In this document: positions 5,111 through 5,492 of the stretch, piece after piece | How the letters are laid out: each line of letters begins with the position of its first letter | Position numbering within the stretch: position 1 is the stretch's first letter | Assembly: GCA_913053915.1 (NCBI GenBank) | Contig: CAJXGP010000180.1 | Span: 1 to 5,492 of the forward strand | Direction of reading: 5' to 3' | Length of the DNA stretch: 5,492 nt | From: an uncultured Ignavibacteriales bacterium | GTDB taxonomy: Bacteria > Bacteroidota > Ignavibacteria > Ignavibacteriales > Ignavibacteriaceae | The notes under the pieces: generated by a model | Seen by the model: only the letters and a program-made list of their open reading frames with translations | Databases searched by the model: none | What the model was told of the DNA's origin: nothing | Translations under genes and position numbers: made by a program

Positions 5111-5492
5111 ATGAGTAACCCTATTTTATTGAATATATTACCCTCAGATGATGTACTAGCCCAGTGTATTCATTGTGGTTTGTGTTTGGCGACTTGCCCG
5201 ACTTATGAAATGACAAAACTCGAACGGTCCTCACCGCGTGGTAGAATCAGAATGATTAGAGCAGTTGCAAAAGGTGAGATGAGGGTTACTCCTATCTTTG
5301 CTGAGGAGATGAATTTTTGTTTAGACTGCCAAGCTTGTGAAACCGCCTGCCCGGCCGGCGTTGAATATGGAAAAATGCTGGAAGCAGCTCGTGTAATTGT
5401 CGATAAATCCGGATATGGACCGCGTGTGAGTATGCTAATTAAAAAGTTTGTGTTAAGAATAATTTTAACTTCTAAGAGAAATATAAAAATTG
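5111..5492 (+). CDS. GlcF-type (Fe-S)-binding oxidoreductase subunit (N-terminal part)
   Basis: The first 127 codons of a protein cut by the right edge. It carries two four-cysteine ferredoxin-type clusters: CIHCGLCLATCP (C19, C22, C25, C29) and CLDCQACETACP (C70, C73, C76, C80). Between them lies SPRGRIRMIRAV (41-52), a signature of GlcF, the iron-sulfur subunit of glycolate oxidase, and of related lactate-oxidising subunits (COG0247). Such proteins bind two [4Fe-4S] clusters and pass electrons from a FAD-linked glycolate or lactate dehydrogenase towards the respiratory chain; the C-terminal CCG domains expected in this family would lie beyond the window. The flavoprotein partner (GlcD) is not seen upstream, so it may be downstream or elsewhere. 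An in-frame TAA directly precedes the ATG, fixing the start; no strong Shine-Dalgarno is visible. Since GlcF, LutA and HdrD-like proteins share these motifs, the substrate is left open and no gene symbol is given. Confidence 0.92.
   Translation, partial: MSNPILLNILPSDDVLAQCIHCGLCLATCPTYEMTKLERSSPRGRIRMIRAVAKGEMRVTPIFAEEMNFCLDCQACETACPAGVEYGKMLEAARVIVDKSGYGPRVSMLIKKFVLRIILTSKRNIKI

Overview
The window is AT-rich bacterial chromosome with mostly compact genes, long AT-rich gaps and few recognisable Shine-Dalgarno sites. Weak ribosome sites, AT-rich leaders and the look of the proteins (a long class V aminotransferase and a GlcF-type iron-sulfur protein) suggest the Bacteroidota/Ignavibacteriota side of the tree. 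This is an inference from sequence style; no rRNA or other marker gene is present to confirm it.

Layout from left to right. At 1-239 (minus) is the N-terminus of a BadF/BadG-type sugar-kinase-like ATPase that runs off the left edge. It is divergent, across a 158-nt gap, from a complete class V PLP-dependent aminotransferase / cysteine-desulfurase-like gene (398-1867, plus). That gene converges on a complete fabF (1996-3258, minus), the beta-ketoacyl-ACP synthase II of fatty acid elongation. A 334-nt non-coding gap follows. Next comes a tight minus-strand pair: a PAP2 lipid phosphatase (4120-4695, GTG start) followed 8 nt later by a GNAT acetyltransferase of the spermidine/thialysine type (3593-4111). 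A second AT-rich gap of 415 nt ends in a possible 27-residue leader ORF whose stop codon touches the start of a GlcF-type iron-sulfur protein (5111 to the right edge, plus).

How the genes relate. Only PAP2 and GNAT look like an operon. fabF lacks its usual acpP neighbour, and no sulfur-transfer partner lies beside the aminotransferase. FabF and PAP2 both belong to lipid or envelope metabolism, but nothing shows they work together. This is mainly housekeeping and accessory metabolism. I see no transposase, CRISPR array, tRNA, rRNA, phage gene or defence cassette.

No new multi-gene system is apparent. The points most worth a second look are a terminator-shaped hairpin with a T-tract antisense inside fabF, the leader-ORF arrangement before the glcF-like gene, and the unusual active-site region of the class V enzyme (two Cys in an RGGCSCAG motif and a long insertion before the conserved Arg).
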